Below are positions 10,258-21,173 of a stretch of 64,000 bases of DNA, one piece after another. A model generated the notes under the pieces. It was not told the DNA's origin and searched no databases. It worked only from the letters and a program-made list of their open reading frames with translations. Every line of letters begins with the position of its first letter. Positions within the stretch are counted from its first letter, which is position 1. Made by a program: the position numbers and the translations under genes. The stretch spans positions 756,303,823 to 756,367,822 of the forward strand of contig NC_090438.1 of assembly GCF_031143425.1 (NCBI RefSeq). The letters run 5' to 3'. The stretch is from Pleurodeles waltl. Its lineage: Eukaryota > Chordata > Amphibia > Caudata > Salamandridae.

Positions 10258-11357
10258 ATACGTCCTGACTTTTTAAGTAAATTTTGGACAGTCGAACACA
10301 CACACATTCTCAGAGCTTTGCAAATAGACATGCTTGCAGCACAACATTTACACACAAGGGACAACAAAAAACATCTGTTCATCAGAAAAATTGCTGGTGC
10401 CATTGGTTTCACCTATGTAACTTTCAATGAGGGTGAGACGGTCCCGATTCCATACAAATCACATTTGTATTCAGCATCAGACCAACGCTTTGCTTCCACT
10501 GAGAAAATTCTCACTGCTGTTCAGATGGCCGTCATTGAAGAAAGACCTCTAACCCAAGGGAAACGCATTATTGTCATCTCTCCAATCCCAGCCCTTGAGG
10601 CTGTTACCAAAGTCAGCATTCCAAACGCTAAACTACATCCATGTTGGATTCAATGGGCAACGTCTTTTACAGCCACTGATGTAGACTACATTTTTGACCT
10701 GAAATTACAAACACAAGAATATTTGCAATATGAACTAGAATACCCAGTTACAGAAAATACACTGCCTATTGATCAATATCAAAGAGTAATGTACACCGAT
10801 GGCTCAGCACAACCTGCAATTGGCACAAAACATCAATAATCCGCTGATTGCGCAGTCGTAAGTGGCTACATGGAGGATAATACATTTTGCCCCCAACATA
10901 CATTCATGCAAACCCTAGGGGATTGCACAGCATAATTAGCAGAGCTAAAGGCTCTGGTGATGGCACTGGGACATACGGATTCTGCACAGCTAATACTGAT
11001 TGTTTGTGGTTCGTACTACTGTGTCCAGTCCTTCAATGAATACCTGCATTACTGGCGCCAGAATGGATTCAGAGATTCCAAAGTCAACGCCATTAAAAAC
11101 AGACTTCCATGGGGAAAAGTAGCGGATCTGAAGGAAATGCTACCAAATGTCCATGTTGTACATACACTTGGACACCAGCGTTGCGTTGCTGGAAATACAC
11201 TGGCTGATGAAGCCGCAAAATCAGCAGTAGCTATGGCTGCTGTTACTGCAGTAACCCGTTCTGTAACAAAACCGGACGATGACATATGGGCTGCCGTGAA
11301 AGCCACAGCTGAAGGCACGCCCTTTCCAAAAGCATTACCTGCTAAATATTCCTACTG
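10258..11357 (+). pseudogene. pol: Foamy-like pol, connection and RNase H
   Basis: RNase H would remove the RNA strand during reverse transcription. The block at 10318-10839 is open for 173 codons and ends with YQRVMYTDGSAQP, the first catalytic Asp region (Y-T-D-G-S). The next open piece, 10957-11358, follows a stop. It carries LPNVHVVHTLGHQRCVAGN and TLADEAAKSA, matching the C-terminal H-x-G-H...N-x-x-A-D-x-x-A motif of retroviral RNase H. Stops near 10838 and 10935 break the domain. Confidence 0.75.
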
Positions 11358-11457
11358 AATGTGAGGCTGCCTAGACGCCAAAGTAAAGACACCAGGCGTG
11401 GGTGTTCGAGTAATTTCCAACAAAGACATAAGATCATAGCTGATTAAAGCAGTGGAT

Positions 11458-12310
11458 GTGGGGGTAGAATCTGCCTATGCTGGTGTGGCAGTTACAATAT
11501 CATTGTTGCAAGCACGTTATTGATAGCCAGGTTTATATAAACAGGCCAAGTAGTATGTCCTTTGTTGTGACATCTGCCAACAAATTAAGGGTTCCACCGT
11601 CAAACGCCCACCGCAGACACCCCTCCTTATTTCCAACAAACCATTACAATGTGTGTACTTGGACCACTGTGGCCCCCTAATACTGGATAGTGCATACAAA
11701 TACATTTTAGTCGCTGTTGACTCTTTCTTCAGATTTCTATGGGTGTGGCCACAATACTCGTCTGATGCTCAGACTCTTATTAAAGATTTGCAAGTCTTTA
11801 TCGGTACATATGCAGTTGCGAGTTTCCACTCGGACAAGGGTCCTGCTTTCACTTCAAGGGCATTCAGGGATGCCATGGCTTTGTTAGGGGTCCAACTCCA
11901 TTACTCGTCTCTATTTATCCTGAGGGAAATAGTGTTGTGGAGCGACAAAACCGTGATTTAAAGCAGTCCTCAACAGCCAGAGTCTTAGGTACGGATCGTA
12001 GTTGGCTTAACCACCTGTATGAAGTCCAGAGAGCACTAAACAATCTGCTTAGAAGGTCACTGGGGGGTCGTACTTCATACGAGGGCCTGTTCGGAACTCA
12101 AATGTATGTTCCAGATCTTGATGGTCCTGTTGTGGAGTCATCAGAAACACCTTTTGATATAAATGAATGTGTCACTATCTTGCAGGAATTACAACATTTC
12201 CGTGATGACAATGCCGTTTCCACAGGAATTAAGGATGTACCAATAACACCTACCGGCTGGATTCCTAAGGTTGGGGATCTAGTACATGAAAAGGTTGCTG
12301 TGAAAAAGGA
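11458..12310 (+). pseudogene. pol: Foamy-like pol, integrase
   Basis: Integrase joins viral DNA to the host genome. The zinc-finger region is partly visible near 11540-11590 (CDICQQIKGSTVKRP). The core shows CVYLDHCGPL (first Asp), then AVDSFFRFLWVWP, SFHSDKGPAFTSRAFRDAM (second Asp) and, after a frameshift near 11935, ERQNRDLK (catalytic Glu). The D, D and E residues are therefore all present. The C-terminal block GWIPKVGDLVHEKV is an SH3-like integrase end. The frameshift at about 11920-11940 separates the Glu from the two Asp residues. Confidence 0.82.
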
Positions 12311-14417
12311 GTTTGGTAGAAATGTTGAGTCATATTATTTCAAATTGCCATCAGTAGAAAATGTACACATATTATTGACAGATACAAAATTCATTTATTC
12401 AGATTCCTTTGTTTCCCGGTTAGCTATAGAAGGCTATGAATATTGGCTGAAGTCGATTGACTTAAAAAGTGTGTGGGGAACTAGAAATTGGCAAATAAGG
12501 GAGAAGGAAGCTTTATTCAGAGCATGCCTGATACCTGTTCAAATGATATTTTTAAATGGAACTGTACAACAAACTAGTTGTTTAGGTTTAGCAAAGATTA
12601 AGGAACTGAATGTGCTCAGTATTCCTGCTCCTAATTTTTTTACAAACGGTAAAAGTATATAAAAGCAACAGAAGAACAGCTTGATGAATGGGTCCAGAAT
12701 GGCACGTTTAATGCTTTACTGTCATGTCCTGGTGGGTGGTTATTGTGGCCAGTAGATACCAATGGGTGTCATAAATGTTTTTATAAACTCCATGGGGGGT
12801 TTTAGAACTAGTAGGCCAGACCCTCGCTATGTGTCAGCCGAACATGCGGGTATAATAACAACATACAGTGTAGGGAAACCCTACCAGCAATGGTTGAAGA
12901 GTTCCTCACTAGATGCTGTTAGAGAACACCTCAGTCTCCTGTCTAATAACACTGACTTACAGGACTTCCTGTTAGGTCCCAGAAAACAACGCAGAAAGTG
13001 CTTCTTATATGCAGTATATAATTACATTTGGAAGCTTTCCCAACAAGTAGCTGCTTACCGGTTAAGGCAAATAGACCAGGAAAACTTACAGAAGGCATTA
13101 GCTGTTTTAGATAATGGGATTAATACCCTGTCCGACAGGATATACACCTTAAACAACATTGTTTCCTCTGCAATAGACATAATACAGAGTGATATGTCTT
13201 CGTTACACCATGGACAGAGTCAACTAAGGTCCATTATGCTGTTGGGTTAGACACTTCAAACATTGAAGGCAGGTCGCGTTCCCTGGTAACACATTAGGTC
13301 AAGGGACATATTTTCCACATTTAATTTAACGCGACAAACAGCAACTAATGGCTAAGAAAGAAGCGACTTATGTCATGTTAAACATTGAAAAGTTAGAAAA
13401 GTTGCCTTTTACTGTAGCTGAAATACTGTCTGCTGAGTGGTTAATACACAGGGTCATTAATCTGCCTATTTCAACACTCCAATTGTCGTCCTGTTTAAAA
13501 CACATTCCAGTAGGCAGATATGAAAGGCTGGGAGATAGTTACATCCATGAGGTGTAGTAGCTTCCCTTCTCGTACAAATGTCTCAGTGGCATGAAAGAGG
13601 TCTTTCTTAGTGGTAGTGAATGCGAGATTTCTGTCAGCCATTCAATGGTTTGTAAACAGCTGTTCTTGCATGGGGCGTGTAACGCTTCGACAGCGAACTT
13701 GGCTTGTTATCTGAAGGAAGTTCCAGTCCTCTTAATTAGACCTGCATTCCAGGTGCTTTCAAATGGCAGCTATGTTCTCCTCAATAGTGAAAACTGTTGT
13801 CTGTTTGTGAGATGCGGGCCAGAATAGTTTATGTTGGTTTGGTCTCTGAGATTGCTACATGCTGCGGGAACGTACTTTTTCCTCCCACAAGACAAAGAGA
13901 AGTAGCTGAGATTTGGCCCCATATTGCTACGTCAAATGTGAATTTTGACAAGTTGAGCAGACTCAAGGCTTTATTGTTCCAGAAACGTGTGGCGCTCACA
14001 TCTGCATGCAAGACAAACGCACTTCAGGTGGCAAGGTCATCAGCAGAAATACAGTCCCTTTTAAATACTAACTTTCTGAGACACTTTGGTGAATTTGTGG
14101 GACGACTATTTAATGCGTCCAGAACTACTGGAATCGCAAATTCCTTTAAGGCTGTTGGTTCTGGTTTTGTTCAGACCTTCTCCTCTATATTCGGCTAAAT
14201 ACCATCAGCCATCCATTCAATATTCTCCAGTATGTTCGGGAGATTTCCAATAACTTTGGCTATAATAGGTGGCATTTTGCTATTGCACTTTTTCTGCTCA
14301 ATGGCTGTCCCGCCGCAACAAGGAGGAATGAAAGCGCCCCCACCAGCGCAGCTGTGTTGTGAATGTATGATGGAGTACTTCGGAGCAACACTCCTAGAGC
14401 AATTGGAGTGTGACTAG
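12311..14417 (+). pseudogene. env: Foamy-like env glycoprotein (surface and transmembrane parts)
   Basis: Envelope glycoprotein gene, broken into at least five open pieces. A basic furin-like site, GPRKQRRKC, lies at about 12978-13004. It is followed by a heptad-rich stretch (LAVLDNGINTLSDRIYTLNNI), as expected at the surface/transmembrane boundary. Later pieces (13591-13827, 13797-14198) have SNGSYVLLNSENC and a glycine-rich membrane-proximal segment ending FVQTFSSIFG. In the same frame after one stop (14196-14198) is a hydrophobic span, FPITLAIIGGILLLHFF. This order and the late membrane anchor resemble foamy Env more than gamma- or betaretroviral Env. The join with pol near 12310 is uncertain. 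Confidence 0.6.
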
Positions 14418-14439
14418 TCTCTGTCAATCTGACCGATTT

Positions 14440-14725
14440 TGCATTGTGTGCAGCCGGTGTTTCGATGCCTCTATTTTTGATAAATAATGGAGTGTGATTA
14501 GGCTGTAGTGTATGGATTCCACTTCAAAATGGCCGACGTATTTGCAACAAGTATCTGTGAGTCCTTTTTTGATGTTGTTTAGTTGTTTTCTGATTTAAAT
14601 GCATGTAGTGTTTTGCACTGGATATGACCTGTGAGCAAGGGGTTACTGCTCTGAAACGCGTCATAATTGCATCTTGTTGAAATAAACAAGTTCTTGTCAA
14701 CTTGGAATCACAGCTTGTTGCTCTC
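14440..14725 (+). repeat. Penelope-like element 3' fragment with degenerate hammerhead motif
   Basis: The stretch 14629-14660 has ctgtgagca, a short loop, tgctctgaaacgcg. This looks like a hammerhead core (CTGATGA, stem, GAAAC) that has lost one base and gained another. It is followed by aataaacaag at about 14682. The same GAAACGCGT signature occurs near the end of the PLE at 22625-22660. The fragment replaces the expected 3' LTR of the provirus. Confidence 0.45.
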
Positions 14726-14778
14726 CTTCATGGGACATCGGTCCCCGTGAGGTTTTGACTTTGACAACGTTTTGATGT

Positions 14779-14780
<2 letters not shown>

Positions 14781-14836
<56 letters not shown>
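14781..14836. repeat. (AT)n microsatellite
   Basis: About 28 AT units ending in tacacaca. It directly follows the PLE fragment. Confidence 0.97.
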
Positions 14837-14843
<7 letters not shown>

Positions 14844-15427
14844 ATTTACAGTTAATAATGTTGTCAAACAAATATGTTCCAGGTTCTGATTGCTGATGAA
14901 TGGAACGAATGTCTAAAAACTGCTGTCCACATTTTACTTTCATCACTCTTAACTTCTTTCTTTAAATTTTGCTGTTGCAATGTAGCTGTGTTTCAGTCTT
15001 CAAAGTTTGTTTATGGAGATATCCTAGTCTACATGAGTTTCACCCAGGGCCAGACTGGCTGAAGCGGGCATCGAACATTTCATTACCTTGGGAGGCTGGA
15101 AGGGTGGGGCCCATTTTGCAGCAATTTTGCAATATCGGCTCCCGGTAACAAAAGCAGAAGTGCTTCACACTTGCAGCCCCACTTCCCCCCCACCTCCCCT
15201 CCCAACTTCCCTTCCTGGGGGCTAGTCCAACAATATTACCAGGGCTGCTTTGGGTTCTCAGTCCGACCTTGGTTTCACCACGTGTCCTACTACTTGCAAG
15301 ATAGCAGACAAAACATCTGCCATGTTAATGACAGAGAATCGGATCCGCCAACTCTAAATAAGGCCCAAAGTGATTTTCCAACCATCACACAATATGGTGA
15401 ATTGGGGAAGCAGTGCCATTAGAAAAT
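14837..15427. other. No gene recognised
   Basis: Unassigned sequence with a pyrimidine-rich stretch near 15178-15215. No motif, terminal repeat or convincing reading frame was seen. Confidence 0.4.
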
Positions 15428-16500
15428 TGTTTGTAACAACAACAACAAGGTGATGGATGGAATACCTGAATTAATCTCAGCCACTTGCAGTCGCTCTTTG
15501 CCCCATTCCAGTCCACCATTTTTCACCCACCGTGCCACCAGTTTGAAACAGCCATATGCAACTTAGGTGGTCATTGGTAATGTAGTGTCTGTACCGCCAA
15601 CAGGCTGGCGGTACAGAGGCCCTCATTACGACCGCGGCGGTAGTGCCGCGGTCGCACCGCCAGGGCCGGCGGTTTCCCGCTGTTTTAACCCCGGCGGTGA
15701 TAATCCACCAGCCTGTTTCTGGCGGTTTGCACCACCAGGAAAAGGCTGGCGGTAAGGGGTGTCCTGGGGCCCCTGGGGGCCCCTGCACTGCCCATGCCAC
15801 TGGCATGGGCAGTGCAGGGGCCCACTAACAGGGCCCCAGCCAGCTTTTCACTGTCTGCATAGCAGACAGTGAAAAGCGCGACGGGTGCAACTGCACCCGT
15901 CGCACGGCCGCAACACCGCCAGCTCCATTAGGAGCCGGCTCCTATGTTGCGGCCTCATCCCCGCTGGGCCGGCGGGCGCAAACTTGGTTTGCGCCCGCCG
16001 GCCCAGCGGGAATGTCATTATGGGGGCCGCAGGAGTGCAGTTGCATTGGCGGCCTCACGGCGGTTACCGCCGCCCACCAAGGTCGTAATGACCCCCTTAG
16101 TCTTTATCCTGCTCCAATAGAACAGTCCAGTCTGAACTGGTTCTCCAGGAATAGAAACACAAGCAATCGATGGCCAATTTCACCCTGACTAGTGCTCATT
16201 ATGTGGGTAATACTTGCTTCCAGTGGCACAGTGAGCATGGGACCCAGGTTGGGCATACCTGCCACACTTAGGACATCAACTGTAACAACAGCTAGGTGAT
16301 GGATGGGATGCTTGAATTAATCTCAGTCACTGGCAATCACTCTGGACCACATCCCAATCCATCGTTTTTTTCATCCACCATGCCATCTCATTTTTAGCCC
16401 AGCAATATGCAAATCAGTCTAGGACCTGGTTTAATAGGAACAGTCTAGCCCAAGCTTCCAGCCCTGGGCCTCCCTGAACCGGAACACGAATAACTCAAGG
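15428..16500. repeat. Two-unit tandem repeat, first unit split by a hairpin-train element
   Basis: Unit 1 begins acaacaacaaggtgatggat (15436) and continues with gaattaatctcagccact. Unit 2 begins acaacagctaggtgatggat (about 16285) with gaattaatctcagtcact. They share further blocks (ccaccatttttcacccacc versus ccatcgtttttttcatccacc; ctccaatagaacagtcc versus taataggaacagtc). Unit 1 is interrupted at 15566-16096, and its right half resumes at 16100. Divergence between units is high, so the duplication is old. Confidence 0.7.
15566..16096. mobile_element. GC-rich hairpin-train foldback element, 531 bp
   Basis: Ends ggtggtcatt...aatgaccccc with TTA at 15563-15565 and 16097-16099, a 3-bp target duplication. 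Inside are consecutive perfect palindromes: 15777-15799 with 15801-15823 (23 bp, 1-nt centre); 15843-15858 with 15862-15877 (16 bp); 15878-15889 with 15892-15903 (12 bp); 15906-15915 with 15945-15954 (10 bp plus an inner stem); 15961-15983 with 15987-16009 (23 bp). Smaller ones lie at 15588-15616 and about 15627-15650. The terminal GGTCGTAAT/ATTACGACC motif is shared with MITEs of type C. An internal ggccctcattacgacc near 15620 may be the end of a nested copy. Confidence 0.8.
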
Positions 16501-16678
16501 TCTTTGGTGATTACTTATTTCCGTTAACAGCTTGCATTCCATTTATCAGTTAAACAACTGCCACAAAAATCCAGATTTTCTACTACGAGCACTGATTTTA
16601 TTCAAGAATGGAAACGCGAATGGGGCAGTAAATGTATATTGATGATTTATTGTATTCTTGTTTGTGGCGTCCAGAGGG

Positions 16679-16922
16679 ACTTCGAGTCCCAGAAACAATT
16701 ACATCCTCCCAGCTAGTGTGAAGGGGTGGAGGAGGTAGGCTCCTCCTCTGTGCAGCGGAAGTGCTTAAAAGTATCTACTTTCTCTTGCTGCATGGGATGC
16801 TTTTGCATGTGGCTTTGAGCAGGACTTGGAGTCCCAGAACACTTTAATCCTCACCATGAGTGGGTGGAAGAGGTGGGCCTCTACTCCGTGCAGCTGAAGC
16901 ACTTAAAAGTGCCTACTTTCTC
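16679..16922 (+). repeat. Two imperfect tandem units of about 147 bp (LINE 5' UTR-like)
   Basis: Unit 1 starts at 16679 (gacttcgagtcccagaa) and unit 2 at 16826 (gacttggagtcccagaa). Both run to a shared ending (agtgcttaaaagtatctactttctc and agcacttaaaagtgcctactttctc). Tandem monomers upstream of an open frame are common in L1 5' UTRs. At 17066 a short frame MGKRKTTVNGNYK then stops, which could be a decayed ORF1 start. That link is inference. Confidence 0.6.
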
Positions 16923-17300
16923 CCAAGTGGGGGGCACGATTGGGCACAGTCCAAGCGAAGACTGGGTCAAGACAGGCTAGTCTGAGCATGACTAAGCATG
17001 AGTTGGGCCACCCCTCTTATTTCTGAAAAATCTGGCAGCTGCTGGATTTGGACTACATTAAGCAATGGGGAAAAGAAAAACCACTGTAAATGGAAATTAT
17101 AAGTAGCGAATGGGGGTAAACCAGCACAACAAGTTACCTGATAGAGGCCATGGGCCTTATCAACAGCAAATTAGAATTAGTAGAAAAAAGGTTGACAGTT
17201 AACCAAGGCGCCAAGAAGGAACATTTGCCCACCTTACCCCTGCAACTACAGTAGAACTTGCATCAACCTCACATAATATAAATAATGTTACGCCTGCTAG

Positions 17301-18244
17301 CATGTAACCATCAAATCCCTGTGTTTTTAGTGAACTGATAAATTACATTTTCACCTCACCTCTGCTATGGATGAAGGACCTTCACCCTGTCCTTGGTTTA
17401 TGGCCATTAGAGGAATTTTGCACCCAGTGGCCTAGAGTTTCCTTGTGGTGACACTGCCAACCTGAAATGTGGAGTATGATAAGTATGGCCAACGTGACAA
17501 GTTTGGATCTCCACATAAAACTCCTAACAAGAAAGGAGAAGAAGATAAACGAGGTTCCGGATACTCCATGGTAAGGTCTGGTGAGAGGTCCATCAGCAAT
17601 TCATTTGTGGAAACATAACATTGGCCAGAAATATCACCTTGATTTGGAAGACTACAGGGGATTAGAGACTCAGGCTTTTTTGCTTTTAGTGCTTTCCCCA
17701 CAAACGCCTTTATTGAATTGGCTAGATTTAAGCCTGGGATGAATTCTTGCAGAATTCATTGAGTTCTCTGCTGGTTGCTTACTGAGCTCACCTTTATATT
17801 CCCTTTTTCATGTTATTGTTTGGGAATTATTTTTCCCCAATTTGCCTTTTATCGTTTGACAAGGTGCACCCGTGAGGCCCTTCCTCGAGTTCGGCACCCT
17901 TGAAACTAAATGTTTAGTCCTCTTTTTAGTTGAAAAACAGACTTCCGAGCAAGTAAGCTGACTCAGGCGAGCTACTAAGCAAAGAAAGTAATATAGCTTA
18001 GAAAATCACTATAAAAGACAAAGCTGAGACAAAAAGTGCTCCTCCTCCTTCCAAAAATTCTTCTGCTGCTGCCGAGACCACAAGCTAATGCGTTCCAGAA
18101 TAGGGTTTCTTGCTTACACTTTTACTGGCTTACAGTTTCAGCAAACTGGGCTGTCGAGGATCAAATTGGTAACGCCAGGGTTCAAGAACGAAGATCCAGG
18201 CATCCACAAGCTTAAAGTGCCAGAATAGTCCTGAAAATAGGCAC
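17301..18244. other. No gene recognised
   Basis: No recognised domain. A small minus-strand frame at 17432-17701 has no family features. The sequence may be decayed LINE following the tandem units. Confidence 0.4.
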
Positions 18245-18247
18245 TCA

Positions 18248-18418
18248 GGGCCTGATTACGACCGTGGCTGATGGGATACTCTGTCACAAATGCGAGGGAT
18301 ATCCACGTATGGCGTATTACAAGTTCCATATATATCCTATGGAACTTGTAAAACAGCGGGTGGGAAATCCATCACGTTTGTGGCGGAGGATCCAACCACC
18401 AAGGTCGTAATCAGGCCC
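18248..18418. mobile_element. Foldback MITE, type C, 171 bp
   Basis: Left end gggcctgattacgacc, right end ggtcgtaatcaggccc, with further pairing through the arms. The centre is tatatatcctatgg. TCA flanks it at 18245-18247 and 18419-18421. It has the same length and related ends as the element at 59723-59893. Confidence 0.85.
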
Positions 18419-18421
18419 TCA

Positions 18422-19140
18422 GTTATTTTAGAAGGCTAGGCCACCTAATATCAAGCAGACTCGAGGTAAGACTTTGAGCGCAGGCTGAAGACGAGACAGA
18501 GCACCAAGACAGGATGGTTTCGGTACGACCGGTAGCACAAGCACTGGGTGGGAAACATATACCATAGTGTGAAGCAGAATGGAGTGAGGAGCCAAGCCAG
18601 GTTTGCTGTGGATCAATAAGCAATAACCAAACCTAAGACCTTATCAATGATTTCTAGTGCTTCATTCAAATTCTATGTCTCTGCACTGAGGGCAACGTCA
18701 ATCATATAACTTCAGATGAGACCTTTATATCTTGCCTTATCACGAGAAGCATGTGTGTACAGTGCACGTTCACCCCCAAAAGAGGGGGGTTTTGGTACCG
18801 TTGATACATCCCTGGAGTAATTGACCTAGTCCACTAAGCAACAAGACCTCGCCATCTCCTAATTGCTGCAGCAATACATGCAAGATAAATAGGAACCCAT
18901 AGACTTTGGTCAACAGATGTCATTATTCATCTTAGTGCGGCAGGTCTAAGAGATGAAAAATTGTGGCAGTGTAGGAGCTATGGGGAAAGGTCATGACCCA
19001 GAAAAAAACAGTACCACCAACTAGGGCTTAGGAACTTCAAGCTTAAAGTTGCAAAGTTCCCATATCCAGACACAAGAGTTGAAGATGGTGTAAATTATAA
19101 TTCTTAATATATATTTAGGAAATCTGGAAGGAAGATTTAA
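18422..19140. other. No gene recognised
   Basis: No domain, long inverted repeat or tandem structure was seen. The overlapping minus-strand frames at 18423-18623 look like chance openings. Confidence 0.4.
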
Positions 19141-19559
19141 CAGTTTTTCAAATTAGAACTCATACCCTAGACCCTTCCACCATCCCTCCCAATCCCAGTC
19201 AAAAGTGTTCCAGCCATGGTCCTCATATCTTCTGATGTTTATTTGTGCACTCTCTAGTTTAATATATGCTCGTTCCAGATAGGCATACCTATCCATTCCA
19301 CAGTGACATTTTGAGTGTGGTGGAGTATGACTGGTCAGGCTGTGACAGGCAATAGCTCTTCTGGCTATCGGGCACACCATTCCCACCATCCTAAGGGAAG
19401 TATCAGATGCTTTTTCAGAATATCCACTTTTTGAGTGAGCTCCATGGGGCGACTTAGTACTTGTGTTACGATGGATGTGATCACTTGCCAATACTGACTC
19501 AGACGAGGGCAATTCCATATGACATGGAAAAAGTACAGTTCATGATCCACACTTTCCAT
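19141..19559 (-). pseudogene. L1-type ORF2 C-terminal fragment
   Basis: On the minus strand the first piece reads FFHVIWNCPRLSQYWQVI, the L1 C-terminal H-x-x-W-x-C-x-x-x-x-x-x-W motif. A second frame ends IRRYEDHGWNTFDWDWEGW, like the last residues of amphibian L1 ORF2. Two frames are used, so it is broken. The fragment ends where the Penelope-like element begins at about 19560, so the PLE probably inserted here or truncated it. Confidence 0.75.
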
Positions 19560-20800
19560 GTATTTATGTACTGCCCAAAATACATAAAGAAGGCAAAATT
19601 CCTCCAGGTAGACCTATCATTTCCAGTAATTCCTCTCCCACTGAGAGACTGTCAGAGTATGTTGATGTGTTCCTACAACCCTTTGTACACAACCTACCGG
19701 CTTACATACAAGACAGTAAAGATATACTTAATAAATTTGATGACTTTGAATGGTCGGTTCAGTTCTTGTTTGTAACTATGGATGTGACCAGCCTTTATAC
19801 CTGCATACACAAAATTTGGGACTAGAGCTGTCAAATCTTTTCTCTGTACAAGAACTGCTGACCACCGGCAGCATAACAATGGAGATGATTGACATTATTC
19901 TCTCCAAAAACATTTTTCTGCATGATGGGCAGTGGCTCCAGCAGATACAAGGGACTGCGATGGGTTCCAGGTTTGCTCCCTTGTATGCCTGCCTATTTAT
20001 GGTTTGGTATGAGAGAGAGCATGCGTGAGGCAGACATGTTACGCAATGGACAGACCTATTAGGGGGCAGATACATTGATGATATTATTCTCCTGTGGAAA
20101 GGGTCTGTGGAACAACTATTGGCATATCATCTGCTCCTTAATGACAATCCATACAATGTATGAGCTTACAGTACAGTAAAGAACAGATATATTTCCTTGA
20201 TATAAGATTTTATGTTGAAAATAATAAGATACAAAGTACTCTCTTCAGGAAGCCCACTTTGTGTAATAGTGTTCTTCATGCCAGCAGTGCTCATCCTAAA
20301 TCAGTCATTAATAATATCCCTTTTGGTGAAATGATTTGCATAAGGCGCAATTGCAGCACCAGCAACACTTTTACCGTCCACATTGATGAAGCTAAACAGA
20401 GATTTAAAAATCGAGGATATAGTGAAGATGTTCTCACTAATGCACATCAACGCATTTGTACAGTAAAAAGACATACAACACCTATAACCGACCCCAAAAA
20501 AAGAAAAGACAGGTCTAGTTGTTTGACGTTTATCACTCAATTTTCTACATTGAGTAATGACATATACAAGACTCGGCGTAGGCACTGGCACCTACTATTA
20601 GAAGTACCTGGTATCAGTAGTTCTATTCCCAGGAAACCACAGGTGCCCTATCGTAGGAGTCAGACTTTGAGGGACTATCTTTGTCCTAGCTACATCACCA
20701 CCAATAAGGCACACACGTGGCTACCCACAGGCCCTAAAGGTTTTTTCACTTGCCATGAATACAATATGTGTAGTTTAGATGTTGATAAGATCAGATAAGG
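19560..20800 (+). pseudogene. Penelope-like element reverse transcriptase
   Basis: RT of a Penelope-like retroelement. The reading frame shifts several times. In order: LPKIHKEGKIPPGRPIIS and LSEYVDVFLQPFVHNLPAYI (19567-19710), MDVTSLYTCI (about 19778), QQIQGTAMGSRFAPLYACL (about 19940-20000), GRYIDDIILLW (20070-20100, the catalytic Y-I-D-D), then IYFLDIRFYVENNKIQSTLF with RKPTLCNSVL and an R-R-N-C-S block (20170-20360). These match the PLE signatures P-K-I-H-K, Q-x-x-G-T-A-M-G-x-x-F-A-P, F-L-D-x and Y-R-K-P-T. Stops at about 20028, 20160 and 20798 kill it. The N-terminal part is missing. Confidence 0.9.
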
Positions 20801-20828
20801 AGTTTCAGCTATAATACTGGCAAAAGAT

Positions 20829-21173
20829 ATGAAATCAAACATTTCATTAATTGTAAAACAAAATATGTTGTATACATTTTGCTGGGATAAAATCTATGTA
20901 GGCAGTACCATCAGACCTCTTAAACATTGTATACAGGAACACATCCGTGCAATAAAAAACAAAGATATTAAATATTCCCTGGCACTCCATATGATGGAAC
21001 AACATCCCAATGACAGTAAAATCTGGTTCCATGGGGTTGATCAGGTATCACCTAATCGCAGAGGAGGTACCAGAGAACTGGCCCTACGATGCAAGGAGGC
21101 AGCATGGATATGCTTCTTACGTGCTGCTGAAATGGGCCACAATTCTGATGAGGAATTTCATTATTTCCTCTAG
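20829..21173 (+). pseudogene. Penelope-like element GIY-YIG endonuclease domain
   Basis: C-terminal endonuclease that nicks target DNA in PLEs. The piece reads KIYVGSTIRPLKHCIQEHIR (the Y-V-G-S-T half of GIY-YIG, followed by the conserved Arg and His region), ALHMMEQHPNDSK, and ALRCKEAAWICFLRAAEM, where the catalytic Glu is in the E-A-A-W-I segment. It ends NSDEEFHYFL with a stop at 21171-21173. The upstream GIY half at about 20860-20885 (LYTFCWDK) has drifted. It follows the RT of the same element and is open for 114 codons. Confidence 0.88.

Noticed and set aside
14200..14780. A 3' LTR for the foamy-like provirus
   Set aside because: No block matching 6178-7191 was found after env. The sequence there belongs to a PLE-type fragment.
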